Source: Chloroflexota bacterium (lineage in GTDB: Bacteria; Chloroflexota; Dehalococcoidia; Dehalococcoidales; RBG-16-60-22). Taken from it: DNA of 13,275 nt. The notes under the pieces are model-generated. The model ran no database searches. It had not been told where the DNA came from and was given only the letters and a program-made list of their open reading frames with translations. Positions 7,284 to 13,275 of this stretch are shown in pieces (within the stretch, counting starts at the first letter, position 1; each line of letters begins with the position of its first letter). The position numbers and the translations under genes were made by a program. The stretch covers positions 1 to 13,275 of the forward strand of contig VGOH01000016.1 in NCBI GenBank assembly GCA_016875955.1, read 5' to 3'.

Positions 7284-9389
7284 ATGGCGCAGTACAGGCT
7301 TGGCGTTGATATTGGAGGCACTTTCACTGATGGCGTCCTGATGAAACTTGAAACCGGCGAATTGCTGACCTCAAAGGTTGCCACCACCCCCAGAGACCTT
7401 GCCCGAGGTTTTTTGCATGCTATTGAAAGGGCGGTCTCCAAAGCCGCCGTCAGCCCTGAGGAGGTAGCACAGCTCGTTCACGCCACCACCGTGGCGACCA
7501 ACGCCATCATTGAAAATAAAGTTGCCAAGAGCGCCCTGGTCACCACGAAAGGCTTCAGGGACATCCTGGAGATTCAAAGGCAGATAAGGCCGGCCCTTTA
7601 TGACCTTTTCTTTGACAAGCCGGCGCCTCTTATCCCCAGGTATCTGTGCTACGAGGTCGCGGAGCGGATGACGGCAGAAGGTGAGGTGCTTGAGCCTCTG
7701 GTGGAGGACGAAGTGCGGCAGGTCGTCAGGCAGATTAAAAAAGAGGGCGTTGAAGCCATAGCGGTATGCTTCCTGCACTCATACGTCAATGCCGCGCATG
7801 AACAGAGGACAGGCGAGATTATCAAAGAGGAGCTCCCTGAAGTTTATCTGACCCTGTCCTCGGAGATAAATCCCGAGTTCAGGGAGTACTTCCGGGCCAG
7901 CACCACGGTCATCAACGCTTCCCTCATGCCGCTGGTGGCCAGATACATAGAGATGCTGCAGAAGGAAATTGCCTCCCGGGGTTTCAAATCGGGACTGTAT
8001 GTGATGCAGTCCGCCGGCGGCCTGATGACCGGCGATGTCGCCAGGGGTAAGCCCGCGTTCATGGTGGAATCAGGCCCGGCGGCAGGGGTCATCGCGGCGT
8101 CAACCCTGGGGAGCCTGCTGGGGTTCCCCAACGTGATTTCCTTTGACATGGGTGGCACCACGGCGAAAGCCGGCCTTGTGGAGCGCGGCCGACCCAAGCT
8201 GGCGGCAAATTATGAGGTGGGCAGTGCCGCCATGAGCCCCGATGCCCGGGGGAGAAAAGGGTCGGGCTACCCGCTGAACACCCCGGTTATCGACCTGGTT
8301 GAGATAGGCGCCGGAGGCGGCAGCATCGCCTGGATTGATACCGGCGGTTCTCTGCGGGTCGGCCCCCGGAGCGCCGGAGCTGACCCCGGCCCGGCATGTT
8401 ACCGGACCGGCGGCGTTCTGCCCACGGTAACCGATGCCAACCTCGTCCTGGGCAGGATAGACCCGGACTACTTCCTGGGCGGAGAGATGAAGCTGGACAG
8501 AAAGGCCGCTGAGATGGCCCTAGCCGAGCACTGCGCCAAAGCCCTGGGCAAAGACGTGGTAACTGCGGCGGCTGGCATCGTGGAAATAGCCAATGCCAAC
8601 ATGATAAGGGCCTTGAAAATCGTGTCCGTGGAGAGGGGCTATGACCCCCGTGAATATGTTTTGATAGCCTTTGGCGGCGCCGGGCCCATGCACGTCAACG
8701 GCATAGTCAAAGAGCTCATGGTGCCCAAAGTTATAATCCCCATGAACCCGGGCATAACCTCGGCCCTGGGTCTGCTCATGACCGACCTCAGGCATGACTA
8801 TGTGATGACCTATATCTGCCGGGCTGACCGGATTGACCTGGATAGGGTCAACAGCATTTACCGGGACTTTGCTTCTCAGGGGAGAGGCCTGCTGTCTCAC
8901 GAAGGTGTGAAGAGCCAAGACATGCTTTTCGCTAAATTCATGGATATGAGATATGTCGGCCAGTCATACGAGCTGACGCTCCCGTTGCCTGACAAAGAGT
9001 TAAATACGAGAGATATAAATAATGCGGTGGCTCAGTTCCACAAGGAGCATGAGAGAGCTTACGGACATTGCGCACCGGAAGAGCCCGTGCAAATAGCCAA
9101 CCTCAAGCTGTCGGCCACCGGTCTCATCGCTAAACCCAAATTCAGGGAAATTGAGAGGGGAGACATCAGCCCGGAAAAAGCGCTGCGGTCGAGAAGAAAG
9201 GTATATTTCGCGGAAGCTGGCGGCTTCGTGGAATGCCCCACCTATGATAGATACCGGCTAACCTGGGGCAACATGATAAAAGGCCCGGCTATTGTGGATG
9301 ATAAAGACGCGACCACCGTGGTCCATCCGGGCTACCAGGCGGCCGTCGACAAGTTCGGCAACCTGATATTAACCCTGCCAACAGAATAG
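7284..9389 (+). CDS. hyuA: Hydantoinase A/oxoprolinase family subunit (ATPase)
   Basis: This 701-residue protein is the ATP-binding A subunit partnered with the HyuB just upstream. It has the ASKHA-type phosphate motif LGVDIGGTFTDG (about 6-17), VHATTVATNAIIE (65-77), SGPAAGVI (263-270), FDMGGTTAKAGLV (287-299), IGAGGGSIAWID (341-352), GPRSAGADPGPACY (360-373) and FGGAGPMH (463-470). A C-terminal domain ends near LILTLPTE. The order is Hydant_A_N, Hydantoinase_A, then the C-terminal domain, as usual. The ATG at 7284 is preferred over an in-frame TTG at 7281 because AGGAGG (7271-7276) sits 7 bases before the ATG. The protein presumably phosphorylates or activates the substrate for ring opening or carboxylation. 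All nucleotide-binding motifs look intact, so it is likely active. The 3' neighbour on the other strand is a degraded gene. Confidence 0.93.
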   Translation: MAQYRLGVDIGGTFTDGVLMKLETGELLTSKVATTPRDLARGFLHAIERAVSKAAVSPEEVAQLVHATTVATNAIIENKVAKSALVTTKGFRDILEIQRQIRPALYDLFFDKPAPLIPRYLCYEVAERMTAEGEVLEPLVEDEVRQVVRQIKKEGVEAIAVCFLHSYVNAAHEQRTGEIIKEELPEVYLTLSSEINPEFREYFRASTTVINASLMPLVARYIEMLQKEIASRGFKSGLYVMQSAGGLMTGDVARGKPAFMVESGPAAGVIAASTLGSLLGFPNVISFDMGGTTAKAGLVERGRPKLAANYEVGSAAMSPDARGRKGSGYPLNTPVIDLVEIGAGGGSIAWIDTGGSLRVGPRSAGADPGPACYRTGGVLPTVTDANLVLGRIDPDYFLGGEMKLDRKAAEMALAEHCAKALGKDVVTAAAGIVEIANANMIRALKIVSVERGYDPREYVLIAFGGAGPMHVNGIVKELMVPKVIIPMNPGITSALGLLMTDLRHDYVMTYICRADRIDLDRVNSIYRDFASQGRGLLSHEGVKSQDMLFAKFMDMRYVGQSYELTLPLPDKELNTRDINNAVAQFHKEHERAYGHCAPEEPVQIANLKLSATGLIAKPKFREIERGDISPEKALRSRRKVYFAEAGGFVECPTYDRYRLTWGNMIKGPAIVDDKDATTVVHPGYQAAVDKFGNLILTLPTE

Positions 9390-9403
9390 GCCCTCGGCAA
9401 ACC

Positions 9404-9533
9404 CTATTTTCGGGCAAATTTCTGTACCGCTCTGGCGCCCCGGTCAATTTTATTATGGGTCATGTCATGGGGACCTCACCAATATAGAGGTCGCCCCGTG
9501 AGTCCATGGCTATGGCGGTCATTTCGCCCCAAC
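9404..9533 (-). pseudogene. Frameshifted C-terminal remnant of a beta-propeller (NHL/SMP-30-like) protein
   Basis: On the minus strand, one frame reads GWGEMTAIAMDSRGDLYIGEV, which resembles the last blade of six-bladed NHL/SMP-30-type propellers (compare HGIAVDSRGDIYVGEV). It then hits TGA. A second frame, starting at the ATG just inside, reads MTHNKIDRGARAVQKFARK and stops at TAG (9406-9404), which resembles the usual ALQKFVRK-type terminus of such proteins. The two pieces are therefore one old C-terminus broken by a frameshift near 9462-9468. A TAA at 9537-9535 closes the first frame upstream, and nothing recognisable of the rest of the gene remains. It fills most of the gap between the convergent hyuA and ThDP-enzyme genes. 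The assignment rests on motif resemblance only. Confidence 0.6.
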
Positions 9534-9536
9534 CTT

Positions 9537-9570
9537 AAAAGAAGGCTTTCGAGCGGCAGGGTTTAAAGCC
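9537..9570 (-). terminator. Possible rho-independent terminator of the ThDP-enzyme gene
   Basis: Read on the minus strand, GGCTTT (9570-9565) pairs with AAAGCC (9549-9544) across a 15-base loop and is followed by TTCTTTT. It overlaps the stop codon region (TAA, 9565-9563). A competing near-palindrome, GGCAGG/CCTGCC (9555-9560 and 9569-9574), also covers the stop. The stem is short, so this is a weak call. Confidence 0.35.
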
Positions 9571-11275
9571 TGCCCACTGCCACCATCTCCGGCAGCGGCT
9601 CGTATTCAACAATTTTATCCAGACTTGCCCCCATTGAGGCGTCGGTCTCACGGTCAACAATCACCTCAATGATAGAGGGGCAGTTGGCATCAATGGCCCT
9701 CTGCAGCGCGGGCCTGATTTCCTCGGGCAGCTCAACGCGCTGCCCATAAGCCCCGTATGTCTCGGCAAACTTGATGAAATCCACCAGTCCCTCTCCGTAC
9801 CAGGTATTGACTTCATAGTTCATGTTATACACGTACTTCTCCTGCTGGCGTATAAGGCTGAGGTAGCCGTTATTGATGATGATCACAATAATCGGGACTT
9901 GATACATGACCGCCATGGCCATTTCCTCGCCGCAGAAGCCCATGCCGTAGTCGCCAACGATATTTACCACGGTTTTATCGGGATGGGCCACTTTGGCACC
10001 AATGGCCGCCGGCAAATCCCAGCCCAGAGGACCGGCACCGCCAGGTAGGAGATAGTGGCGTGGTTTGAAGACCCTCTGGAACTGAGACGACCATATCTGG
10101 TTCAGGCCGATGCAGGTGACAAAAACGGTATCTTCATCAAAGAACTCATTTATCTCCTTGAAAATCCGCTGCGGTTTTATGGGCACCTGGTCGAAGTCAA
10201 GTCGGCGCTGGCATTGTGCTCGCTGCTCCGGTATATCCGTTACCCGTTCCGCGGGTGTTCTGGGAGACGTCAGTTCCCTTGCTGTGGCCTTGAGGGCTTC
10301 CAGCGCCAGCCCGGCATCGGCGACGATACCAAGGTCGGGGGGAAAAATGCGGCCAATCTGCGTGGGCTCAATGTCTATCTGTATGAATTTGCGGCCTCTG
10401 GTGTAGACATCAAGTGCCCCGGTGTGCCGGTCGGAGAAGCGGCAGCCGATGCCCAGTACCAAGTCAGAATCAAGAAATACTTTATTGCCGAAAATGGTGT
10501 TGCAGGAAGTCCCCACCTGCCCGGCGTACAGGGGATGGTCAGCGGCAATCCCCCCTTTGCCCATGAGAGAGGTGACCACGGGTACGGCAAGATATTCCGC
10601 CAGGGCCAAAAATTCATCACAGGCATCAGCGCCGATGACTCCGCCACCGAGCAAGAGCAATGGCCTTTCCGCCGCCAGCACCATCTCCACGGCCTGCCTG
10701 ATTTTTTGCTTATCAGGCACCGGCTTAATGATTTTCAGAGAAGCATCAGCCGCCGGGTCATATTCAATTTCACGTCGCTGAACATCAAGGGGAAGGTCAA
10801 TGAGGACCGGCCCGGGCCGGCCTTCCCGGGCGATGCGAAAAGCTTCCCGGGTAATGCACGGGAGGTCGTCAGCCACGGTGACACAATAGCTCCTCTTGGT
10901 GATTGGTTTAACGATTTCAGCAATGTCAACAGCCTGAAACGCCTCCTTGCCGAGCTGGGCGGTTACTGCCTGGCCGGTGATGGCGATTATCGGTATTGAA
11001 TCCACCTGGGCGGCATAAAGGCCGGTCACCATGTTGGTCCCCGCCGGGCCGGATGTGCCCGCGCAGATACCCACCCTGCCGGTGCTGCGAGCATAGCCGT
11101 CAGCCGCGTGCGATGCCCCCTCTTCATGGCGCGCCAGGTAATGCCTGATTTTCCCTGACTTGTGCAGGGCACTGTAGAAAGGTAAAATTCCCGCCCCGGG
11201 AATCCCAAAAATAACCTTCACACCCTCATCTTCCAGGATTTTGACCATCGCTTCCGCAGCCTGTATCTTGCCCAT
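9563..11275 (-). CDS. Glyoxylate carboligase-like ThDP-dependent enzyme
   Basis: This 570-residue ThDP enzyme resembles E. coli glyoxylate carboligase (tartronate-semialdehyde synthase) more than acetolactate synthase. Shared stretches include FGIPGAGILPFYSALHKSG, IRHYLARHEEGASHAADGYAR, GTSGPAGTNMVTGLY, EAFQAVDIAEIVKPITK, RHTGALDVYTRGRKFIQIDI, EPTQIGRIFPPDLGIV, VPIKPQRIF and the Gcl-type tail SMGASLDKIVEYE. The order is the ThDP pyrimidine domain (about 1-170), a central domain (190-330) and the pyrophosphate domain (370-545), with the GDY...NN metal motif at 441-469. E. coli Gcl has Val51 where most ThDP enzymes have the cofactor-activating Glu; here residue 51 is Glu. The reaction could be glyoxylate carboligation or a related 2-oxoacid condensation or decarboxylation. 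The ATG follows AAGGAG (complement of 11283-11288) after 7 bases. It lies 48 bases downstream of iclR on the same strand, so they are probably co-transcribed. Confidence 0.85.
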   Translation of the reverse strand: MGKIQAAEAMVKILEDEGVKVIFGIPGAGILPFYSALHKSGKIRHYLARHEEGASHAADGYARSTGRVGICAGTSGPAGTNMVTGLYAAQVDSIPIIAITGQAVTAQLGKEAFQAVDIAEIVKPITKRSYCVTVADDLPCITREAFRIAREGRPGPVLIDLPLDVQRREIEYDPAADASLKIIKPVPDKQKIRQAVEMVLAAERPLLLLGGGVIGADACDEFLALAEYLAVPVVTSLMGKGGIAADHPLYAGQVGTSCNTIFGNKVFLDSDLVLGIGCRFSDRHTGALDVYTRGRKFIQIDIEPTQIGRIFPPDLGIVADAGLALEALKATARELTSPRTPAERVTDIPEQRAQCQRRLDFDQVPIKPQRIFKEINEFFDEDTVFVTCIGLNQIWSSQFQRVFKPRHYLLPGGAGPLGWDLPAAIGAKVAHPDKTVVNIVGDYGMGFCGEEMAMAVMYQVPIIVIIINNGYLSLIRQQEKYVYNMNYEVNTWYGEGLVDFIKFAETYGAYGQRVELPEEIRPALQRAIDANCPSIIEVIVDRETDASMGASLDKIVEYEPLPEMVAVGRL

Positions 11276-11323
11276 TTATCATCTCCTTTTTATTATCAAG
11301 TGCCAGAGTGAAGTCAGCCGGCA

Positions 11324-12076
11324 TCACTCGGCGTTATAGCCAAGAGCCCGGGAAACTTCCAGAGCGCAGCTTTTTAGCAGCGGTTTAATCTCGCTGACTC
11401 TTTTAGGGCTCAGGCGAGCGGAAGGACCGGAAATACTTAGCGCCGCCATCACCTTTCCTGAGCTATTTTTCACCGGCGCCGCCAGGCACTTCACGCCGAT
11501 TTCCATTTCCTCGTTATCAATGGCCACGCCTTCTTGCTTCACCTGCTCCAGTTCCTGCTTGAGCAATTTCACTTCCGTTATCGTATTGGCCGTTTGCGGC
11601 CGTAGCTCATCGCCTTTTAGAACCTGCTGCAATTCATCATCGGCCATATGGGCCAGAAATACTTTACCCACCCCGGTGCAGTATAGCGGCACCCTGTTGC
11701 CTATCTGGGTGAAAATGCGCAGACTTTTATTCGTGTCAATGTGCTCAATATAGACGGCTTCGTGGTTATCCAGGATAGCAATGTTAGCCGATTCCCCCAC
11801 CATTTTGCTGAGGGCATCCAGAACCGGGGAGGCAATATCCCTGATTTTCATCCGCCTGGTTATCACATTGCTGTACTGCAGGAACTTGGTGCTGAGACAA
11901 TATTTCTGCCTTTTTTGTTTCTGGTTGAGATACCCCCGCTGCACCAGGGTGTGCAGGATACGGTGAGTTGTGGCGATATTTAAGCCACATAACCTGGCGA
12001 TTTCAGAAAGGCCAATCTCGTCATCTCGTTTCAGGAAGATTTCCAGAATATCCAGGGCTTTGCCAATGGTAGACAT
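11324..12076 (-). CDS. IclR-family transcriptional regulator
   Basis: This 250-residue DNA-binding regulator has an N-terminal winged helix-turn-helix (MSTIGKALDILEIF, then GLSEIARLCGLNIATTHRILHTLVQRGYL, about 22-50) and a C-terminal effector-binding IclR domain from about residue 75. The latter includes VPLYCTGVGKVFLAHM and the family's late AAPVKNSSGKVMAALSISGP. Members such as AllR, KdgR and IclR sense small carboxylic acids; AllR controls gcl and responds to glyoxylate. The ATG at 12076 was chosen because it gives the usual short N-terminus. A TTG at 12088 would add four residues, and neither has a clear ribosome binding site. The gene is immediately upstream of the glyoxylate-carboligase-like gene on the same strand and has its own operator-like array, so autoregulation and control of that enzyme are likely. 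The effector is unknown. Confidence 0.92.
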   Translation of the reverse strand: MSTIGKALDILEIFLKRDDEIGLSEIARLCGLNIATTHRILHTLVQRGYLNQKQKRQKYCLSTKFLQYSNVITRRMKIRDIASPVLDALSKMVGESANIAILDNHEAVYIEHIDTNKSLRIFTQIGNRVPLYCTGVGKVFLAHMADDELQQVLKGDELRPQTANTITEVKLLKQELEQVKQEGVAIDNEEMEIGVKCLAAPVKNSSGKVMAALSISGPSARLSPKRVSEIKPLLKSCALEVSRALGYNAE

Positions 12077-12079
12077 GGT

Positions 12080-12109
12080 TATTTTCAAATAGTGAAATAT
12101 ATTTTCAAA
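12080..12109. promoter_or_regulatory. Operator-like array upstream of iclR
   Basis: TATTTTCAAA occurs twice in direct orientation, at 12080-12089 and 12100-12109, exactly 20 bp apart (about two helical turns). Within it, TTTCA (12083-12087), TGAAA (12093-12097) and TTTCA (12103-12107) alternate in orientation every 10 bp. This makes two overlapping palindromes of the TGAAAnnnnnTTTCA type. IclR-family operators are typically palindromes of this general kind. The site sits just downstream of the predicted iclR start of transcription, where binding would block transcription. Binding is inferred. Confidence 0.5.
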
Positions 12110-12114
12110 ATTTA

Positions 12115-12144
12115 ATGTTAAATGAATTGCCTGCCATTTGTCAA
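12115..12144 (-). promoter_or_regulatory. Predicted promoter for iclR and the ThDP-enzyme gene
   Basis: On the minus strand, a perfect TTGACA (12144-12139) is followed after 18 bases by TAACAT (12120-12115). Transcription would start near 12108, at the edge of the operator-like array. The layout matches the hyuB promoter: the same -35, an 18-base spacer and a neighbouring mobile element copy. Confidence 0.5.
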
Positions 12145-12157
12145 CACTCTTTGGGAT

Positions 12158-12403
12158 GGCCTTTATTTGCCTTTGGCTGACCGTTGACGCCTCACCCCCG
12201 GCCCCTCTCCAGCCAGAATCACTGGCAAGAAACTACGGGCATAAATGGCTGGAGAGGGGAGTATAGAGAAGAGGGGGCGGAGCCCCCCTCTCAAAAATCT
12301 TTCCCCCTCTCAAACATTATTAAAAATGGAGTGCCAAAGACAAACCTGTTTGAGGGGGGGACCAAGGGGGTGAGCAAAAGAACAACCATATTTGAATAAA
12401 ACC
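12158..12403 (-). mobile_element. Non-autonomous inverted-repeat element (MITE-like), copy B, inverted
   Basis: This is a second copy of the 240-bp element, in the opposite orientation to copy A and similar at most positions throughout. Shared blocks include GTGAGGCGTC near one end, CCCCTCTCCAGCC (12202-12214) paired with its inverse at 12247-12259, and the CCCCCTCTCAAACA-type hairpin. The inner TATTTGCCTTTGG terminus (12164-12176) is well kept. The other terminus, near 12381-12403, is degraded (it reads GGTTTTATTCAAATATGG), and no clear target-site duplication is visible. Copy B is therefore probably older or damaged. It lies between the divergent iclR and transporter genes and encodes no protein; the short open frame inside it is accidental. 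Confidence 0.85.
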
Positions 12404-12429
12404 TTTGAACAGGCCCATTTTACATGACT

Positions 12430-12458
12430 TTGATTTATGTTATGAGATATCCTAACAT
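12430..12458 (+). promoter_or_regulatory. Predicted promoter for the MFS transporter gene
   Basis: TTGATT (12430-12435) lies 17 bases before TAACAT (12453-12458), the same -10 sequence as predicted for iclR. An inverted repeat, ATGTTA (12437-12442) with TAACAT (12453-12458), overlaps the spacer and -10 and could be an operator. Transcription would start near 12465. Confidence 0.4.
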
Positions 12459-12480
12459 TTAATATCCCACCCTAAAAGTT

Positions 12481-13275
12481 ATGCGAAGAAACGGCGAAGG
12501 CTTGCCAGTGCAGAATCACCGCATCCCTGGTGCACCGATAAAGGGAAAACAGCTCTACTATGGCTATATTGTGGCGGGAGCTTCAATCGTTCTCCAGGTG
12601 ATTATGTGGGGCATATTCAACACTTACGGGGTCTTTTTCATACCATTACAAAATGAATTTACCTGGTCTAGGGCTGAGATTTCAGGTGCCCGTTCCTTGT
12701 CCATGTTTGTCTGGGGCTTCCTGGGGATTCTACTGGGCAACCTCAACGACCGATATGGGCCCAGAGTTATCATAGCAGTTTGTGGCTGCTTTTTCGGCCT
12801 GGGTTATCTTTTAATGTCGCAAATAGATTCCATCTGGCAGTTATACTTATTCCACGGGCTCATAGTCGGGATTGGCGTCAGTGCCACCGATGTGGTCATA
12901 CTTTCCACGGTAGCCCGATGGTTTGTGCAGAGGAGAGGCATGATGACCGGAATCATCAAAGCCGGCACCGGTCTGGGCATGTTTATTATGCCCCTGATCG
13001 CCACCGGATTCATATCGTCCTATAGCTGGCGTATTGCTTACATGATACTGGGGGTTCTGGGTTTCATAATAATCGTCTCACTGGCCCAATTGCTGCGCCG
13101 GGACCCGGCCCATGTTAGACAGGCACCAGACCAAGAAAACGGAGTGAAACTCGCTGACTTGAAATCAGCAGAATCAGGACTGAGCTTTCACGATTCGATT
13201 CGCACCAGGCAACTGTGGATTACTTCAATTTTATATTTTGCCATCTGGTTCTGTGTCAACACTATCTTGGTACAC
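12481..13275 (+). CDS. MFS transporter, oxalate/formate or monocarboxylate type (3' end outside window)
   Basis: The first 265 residues of a major facilitator superfamily permease are visible, with the frame open to the last base. After a polar N-terminus, YYGYIVAGASIVLQVIMWGIF starts the first membrane helix. FTWSRAEISGARSL and a cytoplasmic loop, GNLNDRYGPR (a variant of the MFS G-x-x-x-D-R-x-G signature), follow at about residues 87-96. Helices 3-6 follow, ending before LLRRDPAHVRQ at about 208. The loop spacing and TWSRAEIS resemble the oxalate:formate antiporter and monocarboxylate-porter branch, so a small organic acid is a plausible cargo. The ATG at 12481 lacks a clear ribosome binding site. 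A GTG at 12508 has GAAGG (12496-12500) 7 bases before it and may be the real start. The gene is divergent from iclR, across mobile element copy B, which suggests joint control. Confidence 0.88.
   Translation, partial: MRRNGEGLPVQNHRIPGAPIKGKQLYYGYIVAGASIVLQVIMWGIFNTYGVFFIPLQNEFTWSRAEISGARSLSMFVWGFLGILLGNLNDRYGPRVIIAVCGCFFGLGYLLMSQIDSIWQLYLFHGLIVGIGVSATDVVILSTVARWFVQRRGMMTGIIKAGTGLGMFIMPLIATGFISSYSWRIAYMILGVLGFIIIVSLAQLLRRDPAHVRQAPDQENGVKLADLKSAESGLSFHDSIRTRQLWITSILYFAIWFCVNTILVH

Noticed and set aside
10055..10999. Open frame of 314 codons on the plus strand
   Set aside because: It is antisense to the well-supported ThDP-enzyme gene, has no recognisable motif, and reflects codon bias of the real gene.
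12077..12088. TTG start (12088) for iclR
   Set aside because: It lies inside the operator-like repeat, has no ribosome binding site, and adds residues not typical of the family. ATG 12076 is more natural, although it also lacks a clear site.
12184..12399. Short open frame inside mobile element copy B (and the similar one at 5126-5308 in copy A)
   Set aside because: The two frames are not conserved as proteins, lie in hairpin repeats, and have no ribosome binding site.
5127..12403. Composite transposon bounded by the two MITE copies
   Set aside because: No transposase lies between them. Copy A has its own target duplication as a single insertion, and copy B has a degraded end. Independent insertions are simpler.

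Overview
The window is a bacterial segment of moderately high GC content with mixed ATG, GTG and possible TTG starts and clear AGGAGG-type ribosome binding sites. Its gene content includes an alpha-type (GSI-alpha) glutamine synthetase and many catabolic paralogues: an Ldh_2 dehydrogenase, a MOFRL-type glycerate kinase, hydantoinase A/B, a ThDP enzyme, an IclR regulator and an MFS carboxylate-type transporter. This would fit a heterotrophic environmental lineage such as Dehalococcoidia (Chloroflexota) known from metagenomes. That assignment is an inference from gene style only. No rRNA, tRNA, CRISPR array or transposase gene was seen.

Layout. Positions 1-429 hold the 3' end of glnA. At 463-930 lies a broken nadE: an in-frame internal deletion removes two of its three nitrilase-domain catalytic residues, and the whole NAD synthetase domain is missing. 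It abuts a convergent Ldh_2-family dehydrogenase gene (927-1976, minus). Divergent from that gene, 2208-5010 encodes an enolase paralogue followed closely by a glycerate 2-kinase paralogue. Both keep the family scaffold but have lost signature active-site elements. A non-coding stretch at 5011-5514 contains a 240-bp miniature inverted-repeat element (copy A, with a target-site duplication) and a promoter for hyuB-hyuA (5515-9389). Next come a frameshifted beta-propeller remnant (9404-9533, minus), a glyoxylate-carboligase-like ThDP enzyme (9563-11275, minus) and its upstream iclR gene (11324-12076, minus). The iclR promoter and a palindromic operator-like array lie upstream, followed by an inverted second copy of the mobile element (12158-12403). 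The window ends inside an MFS transporter gene (12481 onward).

How the genes may work together. Glyoxylate carboligase gives tartronate semialdehyde. A 2-hydroxyacid/2-oxoacid dehydrogenase could give glycerate, a glycerate 2-kinase gives 2-phosphoglycerate, and enolase gives phosphoenolpyruvate. Members of all four families occur here beside an IclR regulator; E. coli AllR, which controls gcl, is an IclR-family protein. A ring-opening-type hydantoinase/oxoprolinase pair and an organic-acid-type transporter are also present. This resembles a reassembled allantoin/glyoxylate regulon. However, the enolase-like protein lacks the E211-type and H373-type residues, the kinase lacks the SGGGS and SGPT motifs, and the carboligase carries Glu51 where E. 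coli Gcl has Val51. The cluster may therefore process related but different substrates. This pathway is a hypothesis drawn from neighbourhood and motifs.
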